This document shows, piece by piece, positions 36,361 to 45,161 of a stretch of DNA of 64,000 nucleotides. Numbering within the stretch: position 1 is the stretch's first letter; each line of letters opens with the position of its first letter. Source of the stretch: Roseburia sp. 1XD42-34 (GTDB lineage Bacteria; Bacillota; Bacilli; Bacillales; Amphibacillaceae); contig NZ_QWLJ01000005.1 in NCBI RefSeq assembly GCF_009917385.1, positions 185,079-249,078 on the forward strand, given 5' to 3'. A program made the position numbers and the translations under genes. Below the pieces are notes generated by a model. It ran no database searches. It had not been told where the DNA came from and was given only the letters and a program-made list of their open reading frames with translations.

Positions 36361-37049
36361 TTAGTGATATGCAATAAAAGCAAATAAATAAAAAAGAAGC
36401 AGGTGGATTGATCATGTAAAATGATTAGTTTAAAAAATCCGTTAATGAAAAGTGCTCACCTGTTCCGTTCGACTCCCTTTCGATACCAAAACTTCTGTCG
36501 CGTCGTCGAATAAAGAGCATGGTAGCTATTTGGATAAATTAAATCTCCAATCAGAGGGAGTTTTTACTCATCTCCCACTTAAACTTGTCGATATACAGAT
36601 TGTCCAACTCCAGAAGCGGGAATCTTACAGCACCTAATAAAGTAATTAAATAATATTTTCACTCCGATGAACTCCATTCATTGACAGAAAAAGGGAGATT
36701 ATCATCTTTATTTTAAAGTAAAACGGTAGGAAGGGTTAATTGATAAGTTGCTTGTATGAACCAATGATAAAATTCATTTTTAAAAGATACCTAGTTTATA
36801 TTCCCAATTAAGCCTTCAATCAGTAAGCTTAGTTGGGAATACGAAAAAACTCACATTAAAAAGCAAATTGCGCAAATTATAGTAGCCAATCATCCCTCGT
36901 ATCCACATGAGGCATCGTCAATATGGTATAAAACTCATTCTAGGTTACATGTAGGAGAAATAAACCTTTATACTCTCTTTGTATCAATCATCCAACCATA
37001 CAGGTGTTGCAAATAACTAACGTAACAAACGAAAGCATCAAGCATGGTA
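36361..37049. other. Intergenic gap with one F2 relic and a hairpin
   Basis: Apart from F2 at 36533-36641, a stem at 36800-36840 (ATTCCCAA...TTGGGAAT, with TAAGC/GCTTA) could be a terminator between the convergent genes. The 61-codon frame at 36452 lies on the F2 copy. Confidence 0.45.
36533..36641 (+). repeat. F2 repeat with internal deletion
   Basis: The first hairpin (AGAGGGAG...CTCCCACTT with TTTTTACTCAT loop) is joined directly to the second half (ACTTGTCGATATACAGATTG, CAGAAGCGGGAATCTTACAG). About 80 nt of the middle are missing, apparently lost between two TCTCCCACT stretches. Confidence 0.65.
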
Positions 37050-37877
37050 TCATTGTTTTTCCTTCACTAAATGATGCAGCCAGTCAATCCCTTCTTGCAC
37101 AAATTTTCTGGAGGGATTGGAGTGAGGCGTATGCTCCAAAACGAAAATAATATCCTCTATACGAGCAAGCTCTTCTATAATTTTCTTAACTTTATAATAT
37201 TCCTTATCTTGCTCATATGTAGGGTGAATGGGTATCCAATAATAATTCCCATCCTTACATTCAACATTATGGAGATGTACTACTTTTATATGATCCTTCC
37301 ATTTGGAAATATAGGATAATATTTTTTCTTTTGTACCCAGTAAATAATCTCCAATATCTATGCATAGCTTCACATTGTATTTTGCCCATCTTTCAACTGG
37401 GTATCGGTGTAATAATTCAATATTTACAGCCGAGCGATTCAAGCCAAGCTTTGGCTCACAAACAATCGAAATATTATACTTCGCTTGTAGTGCATGTAAC
37501 CGAGCCAAGCCGCTTTCTATTTTCGCAAAAGTGTTTTCTTTATTTTCTGCTTTAAAATAAGGAAAGTGCACTAATACATATTCTGCACCTAACTCTGACA
37601 TTTTTTTCAGTTCCTTGTCAAACTGTATCCAAGCAGCTTCCGGTTCCATATGAACATGCTGTAAAAGATCATATTTACTTCCTTTACGGTATAAAGGAGA
37701 ATGCAATGCAAAACTTAAGCCGTGTTTATTCTTTATAGTAATAAATTCTTCAAAAGCAATTTGATTAGGAAATTCTCCAATTTCTATATGATCAACAGAA
37801 TCATAACAAAACAATTCTTCAAGCTTAGACGGGTCTGTTAATATGGTACTGCCTGAAACACCACATTTATAAGCCAT
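37050..37877 (-). CDS. Xylose-isomerase-like TIM-barrel protein
   Basis: 275 residues of the sugar phosphate isomerase/epimerase (AP endonuclease 2) superfamily. Barrel strands with likely metal ligands are HIEIGEF (Glu), VLVHFPYF (His), SIVCEPKLG (Glu), LCIDIGDYL (Asp), VVHLHNVECKDG (His) and FVLEHTP (Glu/His). Members act as sugar isomerases, epimerases or endonucleases; the specific reaction cannot be read here. Single gene, ribosome site AAGGGTGA. Confidence 0.75.
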   Translation of the reverse strand: MAYKCGVSGSTILTDPSKLEELFCYDSVDHIEIGEFPNQIAFEEFITIKNKHGLSFALHSPLYRKGSKYDLLQHVHMEPEAAWIQFDKELKKMSELGAEYVLVHFPYFKAENKENTFAKIESGLARLHALQAKYNISIVCEPKLGLNRSAVNIELLHRYPVERWAKYNVKLCIDIGDYLLGTKEKILSYISKWKDHIKVVHLHNVECKDGNYYWIPIHPTYEQDKEYYKVKKIIEELARIEDIIFVLEHTPHSNPSRKFVQEGIDWLHHLVKEKQ

Positions 37878-38305
37878 AACGTCACCCTTTACATAGGTAT
37901 TTGAAAAAATGCGAAAAACTTTTGGTTAAACAAAAAGTGATTTGAACATGACAACGAGTAATTTAGGCAATCATGAACAAATCTTTACTTGATTCCATAG
38001 TATCGTACTTCCCTTAAGCGAAGCAACCATTCCTTATCTCTCTAAAAACAGCTTACAATCAAAAGACAGACAAAACGTAATGGAAAATTATTAATAAGAG
38101 ACCATTATTGATTGGTTAAACATAGTTATATATTAGCTAATATAGCAAGAAGTTATGTACATAGCCATGAACAACCTCTCTATACAAATTGGAAGAATAA
38201 GTGGATCTCTAGGAATAATCCTTGGCGCAATAATAGGTTTCTTGGATATGTCGGCTTTATACATAGTTTTGGGTATCGCCAAAATTCTTCTCTTCAAAAA
38301 ACCTA

Positions 38306-39016
38306 AGCAGCTATTAAGGTCTGAATTGTGTATTGTACCGGGATCAGGCCTTAAGGCCCACCGATCGGGTTTCCCTTTTGCACCACATTCACTCGCTGGT
38401 TCTAAAAGAATCTCTTATTTCTTCTTATTTTTTTGTCCTGTAAATGGATCGAACTCTTCAAATAATGTTAATTGATCACTCATATAATCTTCCTTGAGCT
38501 GATTCCTGATATATTCTTGAATTTGTTTTTTATTTCTTCCCACTGTATCAACATAAAATCCTCTACACCAAAATTTTCGATTTCCATATCTATATTTAAG
38601 ATTGGCATGGCAGTCGAAAATCATGAGGCTACTTTTTCCTTTTAAATAGCCCATAAATTGAGATACAATTCATTTTGGTGGTATACCAACTAACATATGG
38701 ATGTGATCGGAGCAAGCATTGGCTTCATGAATAATTACACCTTTTCGTTCGCATAGTTCTCGAATAATCTGCCGATACTCATTTTATATTTTCCATAGAT
38801 AATTTGCCTTCTATATTTTGGTGCAAAAACTAAATGATACTTACATCTCCACTGCGTATGTGCTAAACTATTCTTGTCCTTCATTGGACATGCCTCCTTC
38901 TGTGGTGTGATTTGGTGGTCGGGAAACCAACCTTATCTTACCATGAAGAGAGGCTTTTTTGACACCACGCTAGAAGCTTTCTGGAACCCCTGGCATAGCC
39001 AGGGGTTTTCTGAGAT
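38306..39016 (-). mobile_element. IS200/IS605-family insertion sequence, inactive
   Basis: Contains a broken tnpA on the minus strand. The right end is placed at about 38306 because sequence from CTAAGCAGCTATTAAGGTCT onward is shared with the window end (63962-64000), while the bases before it differ. A palindrome GGCCTTAAGGCC lies at 38347-38358. A hairpin AACCCCTGG/CCAGGGGTT at about 38986-39008 is probably in the left end; that boundary is approximate. Confidence 0.7.
38415..38884 (-). pseudogene. tnpA: tnpA of IS200 type, frameshifted and interrupted
   Basis: The start MKDKNSLAHTQWRCKYHLVF matches IS200-type Y1 transposases. Near codon 37 the frame shifts; the next frame gives EYRQIIRELCERKGVIIHEA and SDHIHMLVGIPPK, then an in-frame TGA, then the intact last 79 residues (MGYLKGKSSLMIFD onward). 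Two lesions make it non-functional. The HIH catalytic motif is intact, but the usual transposase Tyr region now lies in a separate frame. Confidence 0.88.
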
Positions 39017-39022
39017 CATAAA

Positions 39023-39058
39023 AAGGTCAAAAACCGGTCAACACCGGATTTAGACCTT
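39023..39058 (-). terminator. Terminator of the GntR-ABC operon
   Basis: AAGGTC/GACCTT outer arms with CCGGT/ACCGG inner arms, followed on the minus strand by TTTTTATG, about 75 nt after the permease stop. Confidence 0.75.
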
Positions 39059-39133
39059 ATAAAGCTGATAGGTAAAGAGTTATTTCAATTTTTAACACCA
39101 CATTACATTTAAACAAACCCGCTTGATTTTAAT

Positions 39134-39781
39134 TTAATATTGTTTTTTCTTCATTATCGCTACGGCCAAGGTATAGCCAATACTGAGCCAGATTATAACT
39201 AATATGGGAAGTAAGTAAATGAATTGATTTAGTTTTTCTCCTGTAAATATGACCCCTAATTCTTGTAGTTTATCTACAACATAAATAAGGATTGCTCCAG
39301 GAATAACATAGCCTAGAATTAAAAACATTCGTGCCTTTTCTGCTCCAAACTTTAATAACAATGCAATGGAATTTGTTCCAAATATTAAAGCTACGGATAT
39401 ACCCACGATGATCATTTGGCCAATCTCTTTTACACCGATTGTTTGCAGTATATCTGATTGAAATATTAGTGCAGCTAAACTTCCTAGGATAATCGAAAGC
39501 AGAATTCCAATCATGGTAAACAAAAACAACGTAATAAATTTTCCTTTTACAATATCTTTACGGTCAATTGGAAAGGTGATAGCGAATTGCTCCCATTTAC
39601 TATTATTGTCAATGGCAAACGAAGTGGTACTCATCATACTGCATACAACTGTACCAGCAACCAGATATCCAAGAAAACCTTGAGTTGGTACAATAGCAAC
39701 CGATAGAATTAACATCATTACGAATAATCCTAGACCATTATTTACCACGTTATAAAAATCTTTCATAACCAAACCCCTCAT
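39134..39781 (-). CDS. ABC-2 type transporter permease
   Basis: 215 residues with six hydrophobic segments (GLFVMMLILSVAIV, FLGYLVAGTVVCSMM, FLFTMIGILLSIILG and others). The stretch DNNSKWEQFAITFPIDRKDIVKGKF is typical of ABC-2 permeases of the YtrC/bacitracin-resistance kind. One base separates it from the ATPase gene. Probably exports a drug, peptide or lipid; substrate unknown. Confidence 0.8.
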   Translation of the reverse strand: MRGLVMKDFYNVVNNGLGLFVMMLILSVAIVPTQGFLGYLVAGTVVCSMMSTTSFAIDNNSKWEQFAITFPIDRKDIVKGKFITLFLFTMIGILLSIILGSLAALIFQSDILQTIGVKEIGQMIIVGISVALIFGTNSIALLLKFGAEKARMFLILGYVIPGAILIYVVDKLQELGVIFTGEKLNQFIYLLPILVIIWLSIGYTLAVAIMKKKQY

Positions 39782-39782
39782 G

Positions 39783-40628
39783 CTATTTCTCTCCCCTTAT
39801 ATAAATCGACATCATATCATCAATAGTAATTCTATCAATTGTTAACTCAGGATAGGCTTCTTTCATACCAGGAGCATTATTGATCACAACTTCATAAATT
39901 GAATTGGAAATTTGATAAGCAAAGATGACGTTCTTTGGAATACGTTGAAACTGTTTTTCCGAACAACGTATAATACCATAACGATATAACAATTCATCTT
40001 TATTTAATTGTAAAATAATTTTCCCATGATGCATCATGACAATATAATCTGCAATTCGTTCTAGATCATTTGTAATATGGGAAGACAGTAATATGGAATG
40101 CTCTTCATTTTGAATAAATTCTAAAAACAAGTCTAGCATTTCCATGCGAGCTGATGGGTCTAAACCACTTGTTGGTTCATCTAAAATTAACAATTTTGGA
40201 GAATGAGCTAACCCAATAATAATGTTTAATTTCATCTTCATCCCTTTAGAAAAATTACCTATCGCTTTATTTTTTGGTAACTTAAAGCGATTGATTAGGC
40301 CAAAATATCTAGTGGTATCCCAAGCCTTAAAAATATGCTTTAAAATTGTATTTATTTTAACGACATCGACCTTTTCATAAAAATTAATTTCGTCATAAAC
40401 GACACTAATTTCTTCTTTTAGATCCTTATTTAGCGGTTTTCCAAAGAAACGAACTTCCCCACTATCTCTCTCAATCACGTCCATCATTAGTTTGATCGTA
40501 GTTGTTTTACCAGCGCCGTTTTCACCAATCAAACCTACAATATTCCCTTTAGGAACTGTGAAATTTATCCTATCTATGTGAAAAGCGTCTAATTTTTTGC
40601 TTAAATTTTTAATTTCAATCGCCTTCAT
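39783..40628 (-). CDS. ABC transporter ATP-binding protein
   Basis: 281 residues. Walker A GLIGENGAGKTTTIKLM, Q-loop region SVVYDEINF, signature NFSKGMKMKLNIIIGLA (FSKGM in place of LSGGQ, usual in this subgroup), Walker B LLILDEPTSGLD, H-loop ILLSSHITND. Start overlaps the GntR gene by 14 nt and the permease follows at once, so the three form one unit. Confidence 0.9.
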   Translation of the reverse strand: MKAIEIKNLSKKLDAFHIDRINFTVPKGNIVGLIGENGAGKTTTIKLMMDVIERDSGEVRFFGKPLNKDLKEEISVVYDEINFYEKVDVVKINTILKHIFKAWDTTRYFGLINRFKLPKNKAIGNFSKGMKMKLNIIIGLAHSPKLLILDEPTSGLDPSARMEMLDLFLEFIQNEEHSILLSSHITNDLERIADYIVMMHHGKIILQLNKDELLYRYGIIRCSEKQFQRIPKNVIFAYQISNSIYEVVINNAPGMKEAYPELTIDRITIDDMMSIYIRGEK

Positions 40629-41007
40629 CGCTATCTCCTCCTTGATTAAAATAGTCTAATAAATCATGTACATGATGAATTGAAATATCTAATTGTCTTG
40701 CTATTTTGATGACTGATTGCAGGTGATATTCCAGCTTTTTAGTCATTTCTTCTTCAAAAAATACCAAGCAATTCTCAGAGATAAACGAGCCCTTGCCAGG
40801 TATGGTTTCTATAAATCCTTCTTTGACAAGCTCATCATAAGCACGCTGTACAGTAATTACACTAATACGTAATGTTTTTGCCAAAGCGCGTATGGATGGT
40901 ACTGAACTTCCTGGCTCTAATATCCCCTCCGAAATTTGATATTTAACCTGTTCAACAATTTGTTCATAAATTGGCAATTGACTGTTTTTCTTAATAAAGA
41001 TATCCAT
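40615..41007 (-). CDS. YtrA-type GntR regulator
   Basis: 130 residues: a GntR winged helix (PIYEQIVEQVKYQISEGILE, then ALAKTLRISVITVQRAYDEL, then TIPGKGSFIS) and only a short C-terminal helix pair, the YtrA subfamily layout, which represses its own ABC transporter operon. The start MDIFIKKNSQ has GGTGGTGA; the longer frame from 41064 would cover the operator and promoter. A perfect operator-like palindrome lies just upstream. Confidence 0.88.
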   Translation of the reverse strand: MDIFIKKNSQLPIYEQIVEQVKYQISEGILEPGSSVPSIRALAKTLRISVITVQRAYDELVKEGFIETIPGKGSFISENCLVFFEEEMTKKLEYHLQSVIKIARQLDISIHHVHDLLDYFNQGGDSDEGD

Positions 41008-41029
41008 GTTTTCACCACCAAGTGTATCA

Positions 41030-41080
41030 ACTGTACTTATTTGATAAGTACAGTATAAACGCAATTTATATATTAATCAA
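41030..41080 (-). promoter_or_regulatory. Promoter and operator of the GntR-ABC operon
   Basis: On the minus strand -35 TTGATT (41075-41080), 17-nt spacer, -10 TATACT (41052-41057). A perfect inverted repeat follows at 41030-41054, with half-site ACTGTACTTAT and a 3-bp centre, starting within the -10 box. Binding here would block transcription; autorepression is inferred from the YtrA family. Confidence 0.8.
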
Positions 41081-41405
41081 GAATAAGTGTTTACAATGAA
41101 TAAGATATACTTCCCGGATGATGAAAAGGCAGCAATGGATAACATACTGCCTATTGCTGGATTTTTTATAAAGTGAAGTTCAGTAGCGAATAGCGATCTT
41201 TGACTGTTAAAAAATATCTGTCATACTTCATAGTCATTTATAACTAAATCATACGATCTATTACTATTTGACCGTGCCATAGATTTTATTTTTCATTCCT
41301 CTATTTGATAAAAATATGATAAAAGTGTTGTTTATTATCTATATTAACTCTATAATGATTTACCAAAGGAAATATTTTTTCGTTATTGCAAAAAGGGATG
41401 GTAAA

Positions 41406-41651
41406 ATGCTTATTCTCCAAACTTTAGCGGCACTGATCATTTTGCTATTAGGTAGATTCTTTTTCTTTTCATTTGTAAGAAAAGATCCTTTATATGTATT
41501 CATTCTTCGATATGGAGGTTTTATTGGAATTACAGTATTGTCTCATTATTACCTTGGGAACTTTTGGACTTGGACCTGGATTATCGGATTACCATTGTTA
41601 GGTTTACTCGTACACTTTATTTTTGTACTATTAAAGGTTTCCACTTTTTAA
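41406..41651 (+). CDS. Small membrane protein, unknown
   Basis: 81 residues with three hydrophobic segments (LILQTLAALIILLLGRFFFF, YGGFIGITVLSHYYLG, IIGLPLLGLLVHFIFVLL). The ATG at 41406 has AGGGATGG; the frame extends to 41316 but without a ribosome site. A strong terminator follows. Family not recognised. Confidence 0.55.
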   Translation: MLILQTLAALIILLLGRFFFFSFVRKDPLYVFILRYGGFIGITVLSHYYLGNFWTWTWIIGLPLLGLLVHFIFVLLKVSTF

Positions 41652-41719
41652 AGCCCGGAGAGAAATACGATAATTATCGTGGCTTGAAATAATAGAAATT
41701 GTTATGGTAGTAACCTTTT

Positions 41720-41748
41720 CTGTAGCTTCAAACAGCTACAGTTTTTTT
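41720..41748 (+). terminator. Intrinsic terminator
   Basis: CTGTAGCT/AGCTACAG stem with 6-nt loop followed by TTTTTTT, 70 nt after the small membrane protein. Confidence 0.88.
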
Positions 41749-42010
41749 CGCTCGAAAAATAATGGTTATTGCTTATCATGAAAGCAGTATTCCATTGTAA
41801 TGAATTTAGTTAAACCGCAGATAGGACTCTGTAGAGGCACATATCATCGAAAGAATACCTATATCAAACTCTTTTACTTATAAATAGTTAAGTTAATTCA
41901 ACTAAACCCCATTACGAATTATTACTTATGGTAGTATTACACATGTTAGAATGAATATAAGGGTAGATTTTGGTTGGAGATTATTGAAAAAAAGAGGGAA
42001 ATAAATAGCT

Positions 42011-42559
42011 ATGGATAATTGGAACAACACAAACATTCAACTTTTCGATAAGATAATAGAAAGAAAAATACGGTATGATAAAACAATCGTGGAACACACC
42101 TGTACGCTGTTAGAAGCAACAGATTCAAGCATCGTCCTTTTTCATAAAATAGCTACTTTATTCACGATGATTACGGACCAAAATAAACTAACTATTCCTA
42201 AAGGGAGTTATACATTAGCCTATTATTGGAAGCATCGACCGTTTAATTTATACATTTGGAGAGATAAAAATGGCAATTATTTAGGCTCTTATTTTAATAT
42301 CGTTAAAAATACATGTTTAGCTGATAATTTGCTCTCCTTTGAGGATCTAATAATTGATGTTCTCGTTTTTCCGAATGGAGACTGCTTTATATTAGATGAA
42401 GATGAGTTGCCTAAACCATTAGCTCAGTTTGAGCATGGTTTTGCCCTCCAATCGTTAAACTCATTAATTGGTAATATTGATTCTTTTCTTGGACAAACTA
42501 TTTTGAACACTAATATGACCTTTCCACATAAGAAAATATTTCCTTTATTGAACAGTTAA
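42011..42559 (+). CDS. DUF402 family protein
   Basis: 182 residues. The DUF402 core is clear: GSYTLAYYWKHRPFNLYIWR, GNYLGSYFNIVKNT, FEDLIIDVLVFPNG and LDEDELPKPL. In Firmicutes this family includes Ntdp-like nucleoside tri/diphosphate phosphatases and RNA-cap-like hydrolases. The catalytic acidic residues in DLIIDV and LDEDELP are present. Single gene with its own terminator. Confidence 0.8.
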   Translation: MDNWNNTNIQLFDKIIERKIRYDKTIVEHTCTLLEATDSSIVLFHKIATLFTMITDQNKLTIPKGSYTLAYYWKHRPFNLYIWRDKNGNYLGSYFNIVKNTCLADNLLSFEDLIIDVLVFPNGDCFILDEDELPKPLAQFEHGFALQSLNSLIGNIDSFLGQTILNTNMTFPHKKIFPLLNS

Positions 42560-42562
42560 TTA

Positions 42563-42598
42563 AATGGTAATTTTTTAAATTTTTAAAAAATTACCATT
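42563..42598 (+). terminator. Terminator-like hairpin after the DUF402 gene
   Basis: AATGGTAATTTTTTAAA pairs with TTTAAAAAATTACCATT, only four bases after the stop codon. Confidence 0.75.
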
Positions 42599-43442
42599 CA
42601 GCTTTTGAAAGGTGTCCGAAGAAAACCATTTGTAATTATCTTTGTGAATTTCCAATTGCTATGGGTGTAAAAAAAGGCAATGAAGGGTATTAATAAGCAT
42701 TACCTGATGGAGACATTGGAACATCTCAAAATCATCATTTAGTACTTAGACTTGACGTTAAACATCAGACTGTAATTTTTCACTTCGTCTAACAGATACT
42801 ACATTTTTATTATCGCAATCAGACGCGATGATTTTCTCATGCCTCACTACTTTCTACTGGGCCTCATTTAATACCATGCCTAGCTACATGAAGACTACAA
42901 AAGGATATCATGAAGCTTGTACTTCCGCAGTACTAACATCCTATTTCTCCCCAGTTTCAAGATCCGTAAAAATACCTGTAACCTGTAAAATCATCTTTAT
43001 TAATGCTCATTATCGCCGCCTCAAAGTTATTATCAATTATTTCTCGCGTATATGTTTCTTCAATGGTTGTTAAGACAGTTCTATCCCTAAATTAATTTTA
43101 CTATGCTAGTATCCACATTATTGCTGACCACTATTTTATCTTTACTAGAAAGATAGCTTTTGGTTTCTAATTTAACTTCCTTCAGTAAGAGAGTGATCTA
43201 CTTTTCATCTACCATGATTAAATTCGTTATCTGATAGTAATATTTTTATAAATACCTTTTTCATTATTATGCCCCTTTTCTATATAATCACCCATTTTTA
43301 CATAAAACCAAATAAGCCATACTTTTACTTAATTGCTACCTTTAAATAGTCCACACCTATAAGAAGGGACCTCACTTTCCCCCTGGTAAGTCAGCAAACT
43401 CTATTTATTTTTCAAAATAATCATTTTTGTTATTTTTTTAGT

Positions 43443-43508
43443 GCTTAATAGTTTAGCAATGACACCAGTGATATGAGCAGTTGCAAAAGACGTACCACTT
43501 AAACTTTT
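43443..43508 (-). pseudogene. Subtilisin-like (S8) protease fragment
   Basis: The minus strand encodes SLSGTSFATAHITGVIAKLL, the active-site serine block of S8 peptidases. No catalytic Asp or His block is readable nearby. Confidence 0.65.
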
Positions 43509-43529
43509 CTCTAATATTGTAGTAGTATT

Positions 43530-43628
43530 GGTTCATGGTTCGATGAAGAAGAAAACTATAGAAAAACACCTTATTTAGCAACTCCATCTCAAGACGCTGT
43601 TTTAAACGGGCAAGTCAAAACCCTATAG
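43530..43628 (+). pseudogene. Fragment of a TslA-like lipase toxin gene
   Basis: Reads EENYRKTPYLATPSQDAVLN and stops after VKTL. It matches KKEYGKTPYLGTPSQDAALT of the lipase at 58825-60093 in protein and DNA. Only about 32 codons survive. Confidence 0.7.
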
Positions 43629-43717
43629 TTCTAGAATAATAAAAAAGCTATAGTGTTTTGTGTTTTGAACATAGCTAAAGGAATGAATATAAACATAAAA
43701 ATACTCATCATATCCAT

Positions 43718-43801
43718 TTTTTCCAATGAACTCCCGTTGCATAGGAAGATGCAAAAGATGTACCAGAAAATTTTGAATACCCTCCATTATCATCAATTGA
43801 A
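43718..43801 (-). pseudogene. Second subtilisin-like (S8) fragment
   Basis: The minus strand encodes YSKFSGTSFASSYATGV, again the S8 serine motif but a different sequence from the copy 250 nt away, so a second protease gene once stood here. Confidence 0.6.
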
Positions 43802-43984
43802 AATAGTTTCTTTTTTGCTCTGTTTATATAATGCAAACAGTCTTCCATTAAAGTTGCCCTTCGTCCGTAAATTCAGATGCTTATATATTGACAAAAGCTC
43901 ATCCTTTGTTTTCCACACATCTTCCTCCGTCTCTATTAAAAGTACCCATTACGCAAACTCGGCTTCCCATTACGGAAAGCCGAG

Positions 43985-44078
43985 TTGATTAGAGCTTTAA
44001 TTCCCCCATACGAAGGAGCTCTACAACAGCCTGTGAACGCCCCTTGACACCTAGCTTTTGCATAGCATTTGCTATGTG
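43985..44078 (-). pseudogene. C-terminal fragment of a LuxR/NarL-type regulator
   Basis: The minus strand encodes HIANAMQKLGVKGRSQAVVE followed by LLRMGELKL, the last helices of a LuxR-type HTH. No receiver domain remains. Confidence 0.65.
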
Positions 44079-44170
44079 TACCAATTGCAAATAGAGGTAT
44101 ATGCCTATCTATCTTTGTTTAGCCTGACACAGACAATGGGGGTCCGAAACCATTTGATAAAAAATCTAAA

Positions 44171-44215
44171 GAGGTAATAAAAAAATAATTAACTTTTCAT
44201 ATTAAAATAACCTCT
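44171..44215 (-). terminator. Candidate terminator of the peptide cluster
   Basis: AGAGGTTA and TAATACCTCT-like arms (AGAGGTAATA on the plus strand) face each other around an AT-rich centre, 25 nt after the last gene of the operon. Confidence 0.4.
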
Positions 44216-44237
44216 ATAGTAGCTAAACAATCTAACG

Positions 44238-45161
44238 TTATAACTTAATAATTTCTTTGAAATAATTATTACTCAAATCATCTGAAAGTAAACGTCCTTT
44301 TAAAGGGTCTTCTGTTTTAAAGTAAATATCAAAGAAATTATTTACTCTTTTTTTATGTACATTTTTTAGAGATTCAAGACCAAATTCATTGACTATAGCT
44401 TCAGCCATATGTGTACCCACCAAATTTATAATAGGTAACTGCTTATTTTTAAGTATCAAATTGATTTTTTCTTTATACTTTGTAAAATTGTGTTCGTTCA
44501 ATTCATTAAAAATTTGTCTTAATAACCCCATTGATTGAACAACTGTTGTTTCATTTCTGAGTTGTTTTGCATATGTGAAATACTTATATTCATAATACGG
44601 ATTTTCATCTCTAAATTTAATTAAATCTTCTAAGACTGCATAATTACCTATTCCTTCGTTTTGTATTAAGGTTAATATATAATATTTTAATTTTTCCGGT
44701 GTTAATGGATCTGTGACACACTCTTCGCAGTATTTAGTGTAGTTGAGAAAAGAAATTTCATGATAGTAGATATGAATTAAAAATAAATACGTTTCAAAGG
44801 CATCAGCACCTGGAAATATTGAAAATAATTGCAATTTATTCTTTGGACCAAAATTTGTTTTGCCATTTGGTAACAGACTAACCGTTAACTCATGATCTAT
44901 ATTATTTGGCGTTTCTGGAAAGTATTTACTTATATGTCTAATAGATTCAACTAAATTTTCCGATAAATAATTAGCAGTATCACTTATTAATTTAACTTCT
45001 TGTTCATTAAAAAGTGTCTCCGTGAAAAAAGGGTATTCAGATAGATTTTGTATGTTGTGTTTTTTACATAGTTCGCTCCAATCGCCTTTAGATATTTCTT
45101 TCTTTCCTGCCTTTAATAGATCGACTAAGTATGTGTCTAATTTAACAGATAAATTTATCAT
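44238..45161 (-). CDS. Peptidase-like protein of unknown family in the peptide cluster
   Basis: 307 residues, no signal peptide. I do not recognise a family with certainty. The middle has IHIYYHEISFLNY (residues about 134-146), then LTLIQNEGIGNYAVLEDLI, and near the end GTHMAEAIVNEFGLESL. The order HE, then EG-x-x-Y, then a helix with a-x-x-I-x-x-x-x-G resembles gluzincin-type Zn peptidases of the DUF2268/DUF5700 kind, but the second zinc His of HExxH is replaced by Phe. It could be a peptidase relative acting on the precursor peptide, or a non-catalytic derivative. Last gene of the operon, adjacent to the MFS gene with no gap. Confidence 0.55.
   Translation of the reverse strand: MINLSVKLDTYLVDLLKAGKKEISKGDWSELCKKHNIQNLSEYPFFTETLFNEQEVKLISDTANYLSENLVESIRHISKYFPETPNNIDHELTVSLLPNGKTNFGPKNKLQLFSIFPGADAFETYLFLIHIYYHEISFLNYTKYCEECVTDPLTPEKLKYYILTLIQNEGIGNYAVLEDLIKFRDENPYYEYKYFTYAKQLRNETTVVQSMGLLRQIFNELNEHNFTKYKEKINLILKNKQLPIINLVGTHMAEAIVNEFGLESLKNVHKKRVNNFFDIYFKTEDPLKGRLLSDDLSNNYFKEIIKL

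Larger units (their letters stand above)
42599..44170. other. Gene graveyard, no intact gene
   Basis: Minus-strand coding relics of two subtilases and a LuxR-type regulator, and a plus-strand piece of a lipase toxin gene, are listed separately. At 42960-43080 a further minus-strand scrap reads TTIEETYTREIIDNNFEAAI, family unknown. Confidence 0.6.

Noticed and set aside
36452..36637. 61-codon plus-strand frame
   Set aside because: Lies on the deleted F2 copy; no ribosome site.
38112..38475. 64- and 106-codon plus-strand frames
   Set aside because: They run into the IS200 right end and the antisense of tnpA; no family or ribosome site.
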